Notes: generated by a model from the letters alone, not told the origin. Positions 8,816 through 17,596 are shown, numbered from the stretch's first letter. The stretch: 64,000 bases of DNA from Paraburkholderia aspalathi (GCF_900116445.1 NZ_FPBH01000033.1:46113-110112); one strand, 5' to 3'. Translations and numbers: made by a program.

Positions 8816-9400
8816 ATGGAAAACACGCAAGAGAACCCGACGAGCCAGAATCCCACGCCCGCCGACGAAACCGCGCGCCAGGCCGCCGAGGCTGCGGCAC
8901 CCCAGCAGGACGCGGCTGCAAACGCAGCGCCTGAAGCGCCGGCAACCGGCGCGGAAGCCGCATTGGCCGAGGCAGAAGCGAAGCTTGCCGAGATGCAGGA
9001 GAGCTTCCTGCGGGCGAAGGCGGAGACTGAGAACGTGCGCCGCCGCGCCCAGGAAGATGTCGCCAAGGCCCACAAGTTCGCGATCGAAAGCTTCGCTGAG
9101 CATTTGCTGCCGGTGGTCGACAGCCTCGAAGCAGCGGTTGCCCACTCGTCCGACGACCTGCAGAAGGTTCGCGAAGGCGTCGAGCTCACGCTGCGCCAGC
9201 TCTCCGGCGCGCTGGAGAAGGGCCGCGTCGTCGCCCTGAACCCGGTTGGCGAGAAATTCGACCCGCACCGTCACCAGGCTATTTCGATGGTGCCGGCCGA
9301 CCAGGAGCCGAACACCGTCGTTGCTGTGCTGCAAAAAGGCTTCGTGATCGCCGACCGCGTGCTGCGTCCGGCCCTCGTGACTGTCGCGGCGCCGAAGTAA
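8816..9400 (+). CDS. grpE: Nucleotide exchange factor GrpE
   Basis: GrpE is the ADP-release factor of the DnaK chaperone, a cytosolic dimer. It has 194 residues: a low-complexity Ala/Glu/Pro-rich N-terminus (about 1-55), a long helix that forms the dimer coiled coil (about 55-110, ending ESFAEHLLPVVDSLEAA), and the C-terminal beta domain with GEKFDPHRHQAISMVP and VLQKGFVIADRVLRPALV. It is full length. It is preceded by a sigma-32 promoter and followed by a thioredoxin-like fragment and dnaK. Confidence 0.96.
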   Translation: MENTQENPTSQNPTPADETARQAAEAAAPQQDAAANAAPEAPATGAEAALAEAEAKLAEMQESFLRAKAETENVRRRAQEDVAKAHKFAIESFAEHLLPVVDSLEAAVAHSSDDLQKVREGVELTLRQLSGALEKGRVVALNPVGEKFDPHRHQAISMVPADQEPNTVVAVLQKGFVIADRVLRPALVTVAAPK

Positions 9401-9688
9401 TCAGCCCAAGCTGCGGCACGGGCCGCAGCAGAAGCCGTTTATCAGCCGGTCGGCCTGACAGGCGCCGTCATGGCCAACATTCCCGTCGACGCCACTGCGG
9501 TCATGCTTCACAGCGTGCCCACATGGCTCTTCTTTTATCGAGGCAAGCGGCTCGGCCGGGCAGCCGGCTGGCGCAGTCTCGGGCAGTTCGAGGCGGCGGT
9601 TGTGGTCGCGCGGGAAACGATCCGTGCGGCCAATGTGGTCGGCAGCACGGCAAATGGTGAAAAAAGCGGCAAAAGTTCGACCGATTGA
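9401..9688 (+). pseudogene. C-terminal half of a thioredoxin-like protein (remnant)
   Basis: The reading frame directly after the grpE stop stays open (same frame) to 9688 and contains VPTWLFFYRGKRLGRAAGW, which resembles the cis-proline strand-hairpin and last helix of a thioredoxin fold (VPT followed by a beta strand, a turn with a charged loop, a strand and FEAAV helix). The upstream half with the CxxC active site is absent; in its place are about 20 Ala-rich codons. An ATG at 9470 would give a 72-residue product. The best reading is a decayed thioredoxin gene that once sat between grpE and dnaK. Expression as a small protein cannot be excluded. Confidence 0.45.
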
Positions 9689-9701
9689 AAAAAATTAAAG
9701 A

Positions 9702-9748
9702 CCGCATCGTAAAAGAGGTCTTGAAAACGATGCGGACGCACTTATGTT
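9702..9748 (+). promoter_or_regulatory. Putative dnaK promoter within an inverted repeat
   Basis: CTTGAAA (9720-9726) is a perfect sigma-32 -35 element, but its partner is poor for RpoH. The same stretch also reads as sigma-70: TTGAAA (9721-9726), 16 bases, TATGTT (9743-9748). A perfect 9-base inverted repeat, CCGCATCGT (9702-9710) and ACGATGCGG (9727-9735), encloses the -35. A Shine-Dalgarno (AGGAG) precedes the dnaK ATG. Confidence 0.45.
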
Positions 9749-9841
9749 GAGTGCAGGTAGGAATTCAGAGCGGATCGCCGTACCGCCAGATGGGCAAAAA
9801 CGGCGATTCCCGCAGCGATCAAAGTCAGGAGATTAGTAAAA

Positions 9842-11797
9842 ATGGGCAAAATCATCGGCATCGACCTCGGCACGACCAACTCGTGCGTGGCGATCATGGA
9901 AGGCAATTCGGTCAAGGTGATCGAGAACTCGGAAGGCGCGCGCACCACGCCGTCGATCATCGCTTACATGGAAGACGGCGAAATTCTCGTCGGCGCGCCT
10001 GCGAAGCGTCAGTCGGTCACGAACCCGAAGAACACGCTGTACGCGGTTAAGCGCCTGATCGGCCGCCGCTTCGAAGAAAAGGAAGTGCAGAAAGACATCG
10101 CGCTGATGCCGTACAAGATCATGAAAGCCGATAACGGCGACGCATGGATCGAAGTGCGCGACCAGAAGCTCGCACCGCCGCAAATCTCGGCGGAAACGCT
10201 GCGCAAGATGAAGAAGACCGCTGAAGATTACCTCGGCGAGCCGGTCACCGAAGCTGTGATTACGGTTCCCGCGTACTTCAACGACAGCCAGCGTCAGGCT
10301 ACCAAAGACGCAGGCCGCATCGCCGGTCTGGAAGTGAAGCGGATCATCAACGAACCGACCGCAGCTGCGCTGGCATTCGGTCTGGACAAGGCCGAAAAGG
10401 GCGACCGCAAGATCGCGGTGTATGACCTGGGCGGCGGTACGTTCGACGTGTCGATCATCGAAATCGCTGACGTTGACGGCGAAATGCAGTTCGAAGTGCT
10501 GTCCACGAACGGCGATACGTTCCTCGGCGGTGAAGACTTCGACCAACGCATCATCGATTACATCATCGGCGAGTTCAAGAAGGAACAAGGCGTCGACCTG
10601 TCGAAAGACGTGCTCGCGCTGCAACGCCTGAAGGAATCGGCTGAAAAGGCGAAGATCGAACTGTCGTCGAGCCAGCAAACGGAAATCAACCTGCCGTACA
10701 TCACGGCAGACGCGTCGGGTCCGAAGCACTTGAACCTGAAAATCACGCGCGCCAAGCTGGAAGCACTGGTTGAAGAACTGATCGAACGCACGATCGAACC
10801 TTGCCGCATGGCCATCAAGGACGCAGGCGTGAAGGTCGGCGAAATCGACGACGTGATTCTGGTCGGCGGTATGACGCGCATGCCGAAGGTGCAGGAAAAG
10901 GTTAAGGAATTCTTCGGCAAGGACCCGCGCCGTGACGTGAACCCGGACGAAGCCGTGGCCGTTGGCGCCGCGATTCAAGGCCAGGTTCTGTCGGGCGACC
11001 GCACGGACGTTCTGCTGCTCGACGTGACCCCGTTGTCGCTCGGCATCGAAACGCTCGGTGGCGTGATGACGAAGATGATCAACAAGAACACCACGATCCC
11101 GACCAAGCACGCACAGGTCTACTCGACGGCTGACGACAATCAGGGCGCCGTGACGATCAAGGTGTTTCAGGGCGAGCGCGAAATGGCAGCGGGCAACAAG
11201 CTGCTGGGCGAGTTCAACCTTGAAGGCATTCCGCCGGCACCGCGCGGCACGCCGCAGATCGAAGTGAGCTTCGACATCGACGCGAACGGCATTCTGCACG
11301 TCGGCGCGAAAGACAAGGCGACCGGCAAGGAAAACCGCATCACGATCAAGGCGAACTCGGGTCTGTCCGAAGCCGAAATCGAGAAGATGGTGAAGGACGC
11401 CGAAGCGAACGCGGAAGAAGATCACAAGCTGCGTGAGCTGGCCGATGCCCGCAACCAGGGCGACGCGCTGGTCCACAGCACGAAGAAGGCGCTCACCGAA
11501 TACGGCGACAAGCTGGAAGCCTCTGAGAAGGAAGCGATCGAAACCGCGCTGAAGGACCTCGAAGAAACGCTGAAGAGCGGTTCGAGCGACAAGGCCGCGA
11601 TCGAAGCCAAGATCGAAGTGGTGGCCACCGCCTCGCAGAAGATGGGCGAAAAGATGTACGCCGACATGCAGGCTGCGCAAGGTGCCGAAGCTGCGGCAGC
11701 GGGCGCGGCAGGTGCGGGCGCATCGGCAGGTGGCGCGAGCCACCAGCAGCAGGACGACGTGGTCGACGCCGAGTTCAAGGAAGTGAAGAAAGACTAA
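9842..11797 (+). CDS. dnaK: Molecular chaperone DnaK (Hsp70)
   Basis: DnaK is the ATP-driven Hsp70 that folds and protects client proteins with DnaJ and GrpE. It has 651 residues. The nucleotide-binding domain (1 to about 385) shows IGIDLGTTNSCVA at residues 4-16 and DLGGGTFDVSIIE. The interdomain linker region follows (DVLLLDVTPLSLGIETLGG), then the substrate-binding beta domain and helical lid. The C-terminus is Gly/Ala-rich and ends VVDAEFKEVKKD, typical of proteobacterial DnaK. It is full length. Codon use is strongly biased, as expected for a highly expressed gene. Confidence 0.98.
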   Translation: MGKIIGIDLGTTNSCVAIMEGNSVKVIENSEGARTTPSIIAYMEDGEILVGAPAKRQSVTNPKNTLYAVKRLIGRRFEEKEVQKDIALMPYKIMKADNGDAWIEVRDQKLAPPQISAETLRKMKKTAEDYLGEPVTEAVITVPAYFNDSQRQATKDAGRIAGLEVKRIINEPTAAALAFGLDKAEKGDRKIAVYDLGGGTFDVSIIEIADVDGEMQFEVLSTNGDTFLGGEDFDQRIIDYIIGEFKKEQGVDLSKDVLALQRLKESAEKAKIELSSSQQTEINLPYITADASGPKHLNLKITRAKLEALVEELIERTIEPCRMAIKDAGVKVGEIDDVILVGGMTRMPKVQEKVKEFFGKDPRRDVNPDEAVAVGAAIQGQVLSGDRTDVLLLDVTPLSLGIETLGGVMTKMINKNTTIPTKHAQVYSTADDNQGAVTIKVFQGEREMAAGNKLLGEFNLEGIPPAPRGTPQIEVSFDIDANGILHVGAKDKATGKENRITIKANSGLSEAEIEKMVKDAEANAEEDHKLRELADARNQGDALVHSTKKALTEYGDKLEASEKEAIETALKDLEETLKSGSSDKAAIEAKIEVVATASQKMGEKMYADMQAAQGAEAAAAGAAGAGASAGGASHQQQDDVVDAEFKEVKKD

Positions 11798-11822
11798 AGC
11801 CGGGTCGCAATCTGACCGTAAA

Positions 11823-11934
11823 GCCGCACACAGCGATGTGTGCGGCCTGGCTGCAAAACGGTTTGCTCCCGTCCGGGTGCATGAACCTGCAAAGCGGTTA
11901 TCGCGCCTGGTGAGCCTTTTTGGGCTCTCCGGGC
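11823..11934 (+). terminator. Two hairpins between dnaK and dnaJ
   Basis: The first is a perfect 10-base stem, GCCGCACACA (11823-11832) with TGTGTGCGGC (11837-11846), closed by a 4-base loop and without a T tract. The second, 11905-11934, pairs a GCCTGGTGAGCC-type arm with GGGCTCTCCGGGC around a T-rich loop. Neither is a textbook intrinsic terminator. They may attenuate read-through from dnaK into dnaJ or protect the dnaK message end. Confidence 0.4.
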
Positions 11935-12063
11935 ACATTTGTTTTATGGAGGGCGTTGTTTAAGCCGCGTAAAAACGGCGTGAGCAGCGGCCGGACGAGT
12001 CGCAAGACTCCAGCATTCAAGAGGAGCCACCGCGTCGCATTGCGCGAGTGGCGTTGAACCGAT

Positions 12064-13206
12064 ATGGCGAAACGGGATTACTACGAGGTTCTGGGCGTCG
12101 CAAAGAACGCGAGCGACGACGAAATCAAGAAGGCTTATCGCAAGCTTGCGATGAAGCACCACCCCGACCGCAATCCCGGCAACAAGGATGCGGAAGAGCA
12201 TTTCAAAGAGGTGAAGGAAGCCTATGAAATGCTGTCGGACTCGCAAAAGCGTGCCGCGTACGATCAGTACGGCCACGCGGGCGTCGACCCGAATATGGGC
12301 GGCGCGGGTGCGCAAGGCTTCGGCGGTTTTGCCGATGCATTTGGCGATATTTTCGGCGACATCTTCGGCCAGGCGGCCGGCGGTGCCGCACGCGGCGGTG
12401 GCGGCCGCGCAGGCCCGCAGGTGTATCGCGGCGCCGATCTGCGCTACAGCATGGAAATCACGCTGGAACAGGCCGCGCACGGCTACGACACGCAAATTCG
12501 CGTGCCGAGCTGGGTGTCGTGTGAGATCTGTCACGGCTCGGGCGCGAAGCCCGGCACCAAGCCGGAGACCTGCCCGACCTGTAGCGGTTCGGGTTCGGTT
12601 CGGATGTCACAGGGCTTCTTCAGCATCCAGCAGACCTGCCCGAAGTGCCACGGCACCGGCACCTATATCCCTGAGCCGTGCGGCCATTGCCACGGCGCGG
12701 GCAAGGTGAAGGAAACCAAGACGCTGGAAGTGAAGATCCCGGCAGGTATCGACGACGGCATGCGAATCCGCTCGGCCGGCAACGGTGAGCCGGGCATCAA
12801 CGGCGGTCCGTCGGGCGATCTGTACGTCGAGATTCACATCAAGCAGCACTCGGTGTTCGAACGCGACGGCGACGACCTGCATTGCCAGATGCCGATTCCG
12901 TTTACCACGGCGGCGCTTGGCGGCGAAATCGAAGTGCCGACCCTCGCGGGCCGCGCGAGCTTCACGGTGCCGGAAGGCACGCAGTCGGGCAAGACGTTCC
13001 GTCTGCGCGGTAAGGGGATCAAGGGGCTGCGTTCGAGTATTGCCGGCGATCTTTACGTGCACGTGCAAGTCGAAACGCCGGTCAAGCTCACCGAGCCGCA
13101 GCGCGAGTTGCTTCAGCAATTCGAGAAGGCACTCGTGGAAGGCGGCGCGCGGCATAGCCCGCAGAGCAAGAGCTGGTTCGATCGGGTGAAGAGCTTCTTC
13201 GATTAA
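12064..13206 (+). CDS. dnaJ: Co-chaperone DnaJ (Hsp40)
   Basis: DnaJ stimulates DnaK ATPase and delivers clients. It has 380 residues. The J domain (about 1-70) holds the HPD motif in MKHHPDRNPG. A Gly/Phe-rich stretch follows (GAGAQGFGGFADAFGDIFGD). Four CxxCxGxG zinc repeats are present (CEICHGSG, CPTCSGSG, CPKCHGTG, CGHCHGAG), then the C-terminal substrate-binding domains with LRLRGKG-type segments. All features are intact. It follows dnaK by 266 bases. Confidence 0.97.
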   Translation: MAKRDYYEVLGVAKNASDDEIKKAYRKLAMKHHPDRNPGNKDAEEHFKEVKEAYEMLSDSQKRAAYDQYGHAGVDPNMGGAGAQGFGGFADAFGDIFGDIFGQAAGGAARGGGGRAGPQVYRGADLRYSMEITLEQAAHGYDTQIRVPSWVSCEICHGSGAKPGTKPETCPTCSGSGSVRMSQGFFSIQQTCPKCHGTGTYIPEPCGHCHGAGKVKETKTLEVKIPAGIDDGMRIRSAGNGEPGINGGPSGDLYVEIHIKQHSVFERDGDDLHCQMPIPFTTAALGGEIEVPTLAGRASFTVPEGTQSGKTFRLRGKGIKGLRSSIAGDLYVHVQVETPVKLTEPQRELLQQFEKALVEGGARHSPQSKSWFDRVKSFFD

Positions 13207-13230
13207 TAGCGGTTTGATGTGGCGGTAAGC

Positions 13231-15111
13231 ATGACGGCAGATGAGCGCGACGCAGTGTTCGCGTTGCTCGACGACTGCGACGCGACGGCGGCGCGCCGTT
13301 CGAGTCGTCTGTACACGGGTTTTGTGCATGAACGGGTTTGTGCGGACGCCGCGCAACTCGAAAATGTGTGCGAGACTGTGGCCGCGGACACACGGTGTGG
13401 TTTGCATGCTGTCGTGCTCGCCGACTATGAGTTTGGCCGGCATCTTCTGGACGGCGGCCTTTCTCACCAGGCATTGAAAGAAACGCAGCGTGGCCATGCC
13501 ACGCTGCGTTTTTTATTGTTCGAACGTTGCGAGAAGCTGTCACGCGACGACGTCGACGCGTGGCTCATGGCGCGCGACGGTGGAGCCGCTGAGGCGTCGG
13601 TGGCGGGCACCGCAAACGTGCGTGCGAGCGTCGATCCAAAGCAATTTAACGAAGCGATCGACGCGATCCATGCCGCCCTGCGCGCGGGCGATTCCTATCA
13701 GGTCAACTACACGTATCGGCTTGGTTTCGACGTATTCGGCTCGCCGACCGCGCTTTATCGGCGGCTGCGAGTGCGTCAACCGGTTCCGTACGGCGCGTTG
13801 ATCGGGTTGCCGGGCGACGAGTGGGTGCTGTCGTGCTCGCCGGAGTTGTTCATCGAGAAGGAAGGCTCGTTGTTGCGCGCCCGTCCGATGAAAGGCACGG
13901 CGCCACGCTCGGAAGATCCTGTCGTCGATCGTGGTGCCGCCGATTTCCTCGCGAACGACCCGAAGAATCGCGCTGAAAACGTGATGATCGTCGACCTGTT
14001 GCGCAACGATCTGTCGCGCGTGGCGCAGACGGGTTCGGTTAGCGTGCCGGCGCTGTTTTCGGTCGAGCCGTATGCGTCGGTTTGGCAGATGACGTCGACG
14101 GTGCATGCGACGTTGCGCGCCGGCACGTCTTTCGCCGAGATCATGCGTGCGCTGTTCCCATGCGGCTCGATCACCGGTGCGCCGAAGCATCGCACGATGC
14201 AACTGATCGAGGAGTTGGAAAGCACGCCGCGTGGCCTCTACACTGGCGCGATCGGCTGGCTCGATGCCACTACAAGCGAAAACGCTTGCGGCAACTTTTG
14301 CCTATCCGTCGCGATCCGCACGTTGACCTTGACCCCGAGCGCACAACCGGGCGAACTGCAAGGCAAGATGGGGGTCGGCGCAGGCATCGTGCTCGACAGC
14401 GTCGCTGCCGACGAATATGCGGAGTGCCAATTGAAGGCCAGCTTTCTAACCGGCGCCGAGCCGGGTTTCGAGCTCTTCGAAACGATGTATGCGACGCGGG
14501 AAGAAGGCGTGCGGCATCTGTCGCGTCATCTCGCGCGACTCTCGGCGAGCGCCGCGACGCTGGGTTTCAAGCTCGACGACGAAAACGACATTCGCGCGCA
14601 AATCGCGGAGAAATGTGCGGCGTTGCCAATGCAAACTCCGCACCGTATGCGACTCGCGTTGAGCAAAGACGGCACGCTACAAATAACGACGGTAGTGCTG
14701 ACGCCGCTGGTCGACGCGACGGTCGGCGTGCTGCTCGGGCCGGATCACAATTTCCCCACGATGGACGCCAATGATCCGCTGCTGCGCCACAAAACCACGC
14801 GCCGCGCCGCATACGATCGCGGCTGGCGTGAAGCCGAAGCGAAGGGTGCTTTCGACACGCTGTTCTTCAACGAGCGCGGTGAGTTGACCGAAGGCGGCCG
14901 GTCGAACGTGTTTGTGAAGCTGGCGGGACGGTGGTGGACGCCGCCATTGGAGTCGGGCGTACTGCCCGGGATCATGCGAGGTGTGTTGCTGGAGGATCTC
15001 GGCCTTCGTGCTGCTGAACGCATGCTGACTCGAGTCGATGTGCAGAATGCTGAAGCGCTTCTGGTGTGCAACGCACTGCGAGGCGCGGTAAAGGCGCGCG
15101 TGCTGGGCTAA
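13231..15111 (+). CDS. pabB: Aminodeoxychorismate synthase PabB fused to 4-amino-4-deoxychorismate lyase PabC
   Basis: The fusion makes p-aminobenzoate for folate: the N-terminal part converts chorismate plus ammonia to aminodeoxychorismate, and the C-terminal part releases pyruvate. About residues 1-400 are the chorismate-binding domain, with the signature RAENVMIVDLLRNDL and FPCGSITGAPK. About 415-626 are an aminotransferase class IV (PabC-like) domain, beginning FELFETMYA and containing a Lys in LLRHKTTRR and the ELTEGGRSNVFV motif. The ATG at 13231 is preferred over an in-frame GTG at 13219; neither has a strong ribosome-binding site. It begins 24 bases after the dnaJ stop. A strong terminator-like hairpin lies inside its first 100 codons (13481-13514). 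Confidence 0.92.
   Translation: MTADERDAVFALLDDCDATAARRSSRLYTGFVHERVCADAAQLENVCETVAADTRCGLHAVVLADYEFGRHLLDGGLSHQALKETQRGHATLRFLLFERCEKLSRDDVDAWLMARDGGAAEASVAGTANVRASVDPKQFNEAIDAIHAALRAGDSYQVNYTYRLGFDVFGSPTALYRRLRVRQPVPYGALIGLPGDEWVLSCSPELFIEKEGSLLRARPMKGTAPRSEDPVVDRGAADFLANDPKNRAENVMIVDLLRNDLSRVAQTGSVSVPALFSVEPYASVWQMTSTVHATLRAGTSFAEIMRALFPCGSITGAPKHRTMQLIEELESTPRGLYTGAIGWLDATTSENACGNFCLSVAIRTLTLTPSAQPGELQGKMGVGAGIVLDSVAADEYAECQLKASFLTGAEPGFELFETMYATREEGVRHLSRHLARLSASAATLGFKLDDENDIRAQIAEKCAALPMQTPHRMRLALSKDGTLQITTVVLTPLVDATVGVLLGPDHNFPTMDANDPLLRHKTTRRAAYDRGWREAEAKGAFDTLFFNERGELTEGGRSNVFVKLAGRWWTPPLESGVLPGIMRGVLLEDLGLRAAERMLTRVDVQNAEALLVCNALRGAVKARVLG
13481..13514 (+). terminator. Intrinsic-terminator-like hairpin inside pabB
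   Basis: AAACGCAGCGTGGC (13481-13494), loop CAT, GCCACGCTGCGTTT (13498-13511): a perfect 14-base GC-rich stem whose 3' arm runs into six consecutive T (13509-13514). It has the full form of a Rho-independent terminator on the plus strand, yet lies at about codons 84-95 of pabB. It could end dnaK-dnaJ transcripts. Confidence 0.7.
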
Positions 15112-15471
15112 GGCAGGGAGGGCTACTAAGAGCAGGGCTGAGGCTTAAAGCCAGTCGTGCCGCCGCCTTTGAACGCCACGAAACCCGCGCGCCAACTCAA
15201 CTCTGGCGAACATGTAGCACGCGGATCACCCATCCAGACAGGCGTTCGCGCCAAGTCGATTCCCGCACATCATGCGGTGCGGTGGCGTGCTCGCGGATTC
15301 CCGCTACGTCGATCAGGCAAAAGGGGCTCATGGTCATCTCTCTTCGGCTCGCGGCAGCGCCGCGTTAATGGGTAGACGAAGATAGACGACCACGTTTTCA
15401 GGCGATATCAGACGGGTCCCAAACAGGCGCAACCGCGCCCGATCAATGTAGTCCGCGAACGGACCGCATGT
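15112..15471. other. 360-base gap between pabB and panB (convergent)
   Basis: No gene is well supported. A 46-codon minus-strand frame (15337 to 15197; starts MTMSPFCLIDVAG) has a GAAGAGAG sequence before its ATG, but its product resembles nothing I know. Near panB, read on the minus strand, are two short hairpins: GTCCG-CGAA-CGGAC (15451-15464) and GGCGC-AACC-GCGCC (15426-15439). They may end the panB transcript, though no long T run follows. Confidence 0.35.
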
Positions 15472-16287
15472 TCAGAACGTATGCTCCGGCCCCGGAAACG
15501 AACCGTCCTTCACGGCACGCACATACGCTTCCACTGCAGCTTGAATATTCGGCTGGCCCTGCATGAAATCTTTCACAAAGCGTGGCCGCTTGCCTGGGAA
15601 AATTCCCAGCATGTCGTGCAGCACCAGCACCTGACCCGAGCAATCCAGACCCGCGCCGATGCCGATCGTCGGAATCCGCAATTGCTTGGTGACCTCACTG
15701 CCTAGCAGCGTGGGAATCGCCTCGATCACGATCAGTTGGGCGCCTGCATTCTGCACGGCAAGGGAATCGCGCAGAACCTGGCTCGCGCCGGCGTCGGTCT
15801 TGCCCTGCACCTTGAAGCCACCAAACGCATGCACCGATTGCGGCGTAAGGCCGACGTGCGCGCACACCGGAATCGACCGTTCGACCAGAAAGCGCACCGT
15901 CTCCGCGAGCCACTCACCGCCCTCGAGTTTCACCATCTGCGCGCCGGCGCGCATGAGCTCCACCGAGCTCCTGAAGGCGTCTTCCGGCGTGCCGTACGTG
16001 CCGAACGGCAGATCGGCGACCACCAGCGCCGAGGGCCGCGCCCGCGCGACGCTCGCCGTGTGATACGCGATTTCGCTGAGCGTGACCGGCAGCGTGGTCG
16101 TCTGGCCTTGCAGCACATTGCCGAGCGAGTCGCCGATCAACAGCACGTCGACGCCCGAGCGATCCAGCAGCGCGGCGAAGCTCGCGTCGTAACAGGTCAG
16201 CATGGCGATCTTTTCGCCGGCGTCGCGCATTGCCTGCAGTTTCGGCACGGTGATGGCGTTCCGGCTCGCTTCCTGCAAATAGGTCAT
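15472..16287 (-). CDS. panB: 3-methyl-2-oxobutanoate hydroxymethyltransferase
   Basis: PanB transfers a hydroxymethyl group from methylene-tetrahydrofolate to 2-oxoisovalerate to make ketopantoate, the first step of pantothenate and CoA synthesis. It has 271 residues and a TIM-barrel pattern. Visible motifs are KIAMLTCYDASFAALLD, GDSLGNVLQGQTTTLPVT, VKLEGGEW, the Mg-binding acidic region (DLPFGTYG), and IGIGAGLDCSGQVLVLHD. Length is normal. It is the last gene of a minus-strand run, 35 bases after the deoxynucleoside kinase. Confidence 0.96.
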   Translation of the reverse strand: MTYLQEASRNAITVPKLQAMRDAGEKIAMLTCYDASFAALLDRSGVDVLLIGDSLGNVLQGQTTTLPVTLSEIAYHTASVARARPSALVVADLPFGTYGTPEDAFRSSVELMRAGAQMVKLEGGEWLAETVRFLVERSIPVCAHVGLTPQSVHAFGGFKVQGKTDAGASQVLRDSLAVQNAGAQLIVIEAIPTLLGSEVTKQLRIPTIGIGAGLDCSGQVLVLHDMLGIFPGKRPRFVKDFMQGQPNIQAAVEAYVRAVKDGSFPGPEHTF

Positions 16288-16322
16288 GGGGAAATCCGTT
16301 GGAAAGAAGAGCGGCGCGTCGC

Positions 16323-17003
16323 TTAAAGCGACGTGCCTTTGACAAAGAATTCCTTGCGGCCGCGCATGGTTTCGATGCGTTCGGCGAGTAGCGCAAGGTC
16401 CGCGTCCGAGTCGAGCGGATTCAGGTGTTCAGCGTTGACCGTCAGCACGGGTGTGCGGTCGTAGTGATAGAAAAACTCGTTGTAGGCGTCGCAGAGCGCG
16501 TGCAGATATGCATCGGAAATCTGCAGTTCCATTGGCACCGCGCGTTTCTGGATGCGCGCGAACAGCACTTCGGGACTGGCTTGCAGGTAGACCACGAAAT
16601 CCGGCGCTGGCGCGCTCACGTCGATTCGCGCGGCGAGGGCGCGATAAAGCTGCCACTCGTCTTCCTGCAGTGTCAGACGCGCGAAAATGTCGTTCTTCTG
16701 CGTCATGAAATCGGCGATCAGCGGTGTGCCCGCCACATGCGCGGCTGCCACCTCCTGGGCCTGCTGCGCGCGCTGCAAGGCGAAGTGCAATTGCGTGGGC
16801 AGCGCATAGCGCGTGGTGTCGCGATAAAAGCGTTCGAGAAAGGGATTGTCCTGCGGCCGCTCGAACAGTTCCTGCATCGACCAGCGCTGGGCGAGCCGCC
16901 GCGCGAGTGAGGTTTTGCCGACGCCGATCGGCCCTTCGATCGCCAGATAGCCGAAGGGCGGTCGTAATTGAGGCGCAGTGACAGTGAGTGGCGGCGAATT
17001 CAT
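16323..17003 (-). CDS. Deoxynucleoside (deoxyadenosine/deoxyguanosine-type) kinase
   Basis: This is a P-loop kinase of the dNK family that phosphorylates deoxynucleosides for salvage. It has 226 residues, with P-loop GPIGVGKT at residues 24-31, an ERF-type segment (FLERFYRDTTRYALPTQ) and a lid/base-recognition region (RIQKRAVPMELQI). The chosen ATG (17003) overlaps the folK stop as ATGA, implying translational coupling; an earlier in-frame start inside folK is unlikely. It sits in the same minus-strand run as folK and panB, an arrangement I associate with Burkholderiaceae. Exact substrate cannot be told from sequence. Confidence 0.85.
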   Translation of the reverse strand: MNSPPLTVTAPQLRPPFGYLAIEGPIGVGKTSLARRLAQRWSMQELFERPQDNPFLERFYRDTTRYALPTQLHFALQRAQQAQEVAAAHVAGTPLIADFMTQKNDIFARLTLQEDEWQLYRALAARIDVSAPAPDFVVYLQASPEVLFARIQKRAVPMELQISDAYLHALCDAYNEFFYHYDRTPVLTVNAEHLNPLDSDADLALLAERIETMRGRKEFFVKGTSL

Positions 17004-17548
17004 TCGCAACGGCCCTTGTCCACAGTTGGGGCGCCGGCGCTCAATGCATTGAGCATCGGACACTGGCAGGGGCCCTTCACCTTTTCGATGCGTTGATCGC
17101 TCACGCCATTCAGCAGCGCCTCGGCACGGCCGTGTTGCGGGATGATCAGCGTTGGGTCGATCTCGATGAGCGGCACGAGTGCAAAGGCGCGTTCGATCAA
17201 ACGTGGATGCGGCACGATCAGATCGGCTTCGTCGATCGATTGATCGCCGTATAGCAGGATGTCCAGATCGAGCGTGCGTGGGGCGTTGCGAAACGGCCGT
17301 TCACGGCCGAACTGATGCTCGATTTTGTGGCATAGCGCTAGCAGCTGCCGCACGGGGAGCGTCGTGTCGACCTTCACGACACAGTTGAAATAGTCGTCAC
17401 CGCCCGCGTCGATCGGGGCAGTGCGATACAGGCTCGACTTGGCGAGCACGGAGATGGTGTGCTGTTGTGCCAGGCACACCACCGCGTCTTTCAGGGTCTG
17501 GCGCGCGTCCCCGAGATTCGCGCCGAGGCCGAGATAGGCAACCGTCAT
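17000..17548 (-). CDS. folK: 2-amino-4-hydroxy-6-hydroxymethyldihydropteridine pyrophosphokinase
   Basis: FolK transfers pyrophosphate from ATP to the pterin in folate synthesis. It has 182 residues. It begins MTVAYLGLGANLGDARQTL, has the FNCVVKVDT strand, and carries the signature RPFRNAPRTLDLDILLYGD with the two catalytic aspartates, followed by LIVPHPRLIERAFALVPL. The tail past residue 160 is variable. It starts 48 bases after pcnB and overlaps the kinase gene by 4 bases. With pabBC nearby, this part of the window holds two folate steps. Confidence 0.95.
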   Translation of the reverse strand: MTVAYLGLGANLGDARQTLKDAVVCLAQQHTISVLAKSSLYRTAPIDAGGDDYFNCVVKVDTTLPVRQLLALCHKIEHQFGRERPFRNAPRTLDLDILLYGDQSIDEADLIVPHPRLIERAFALVPLIEIDPTLIIPQHGRAEALLNGVSDQRIEKVKGPCQCPMLNALSAGAPTVDKGRCE

Positions 17549-17596
17549 GGCATAACTTCCTGCAACTATCGTTCGACGGCAATAGCCAACGCTGTG

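Noticed and set aside
9833..11938. 701-codon minus-strand open frame over dnaK
   Set aside because: Mirror of strongly biased dnaK codons; composition rich in His/Arg/Asp/Leu with no domain pattern.
15197..15337. 46-codon minus-strand frame between pabB and panB
   Set aside because: Has a possible ribosome-binding site, but no hydrophobic, motif or family evidence; too short to support.
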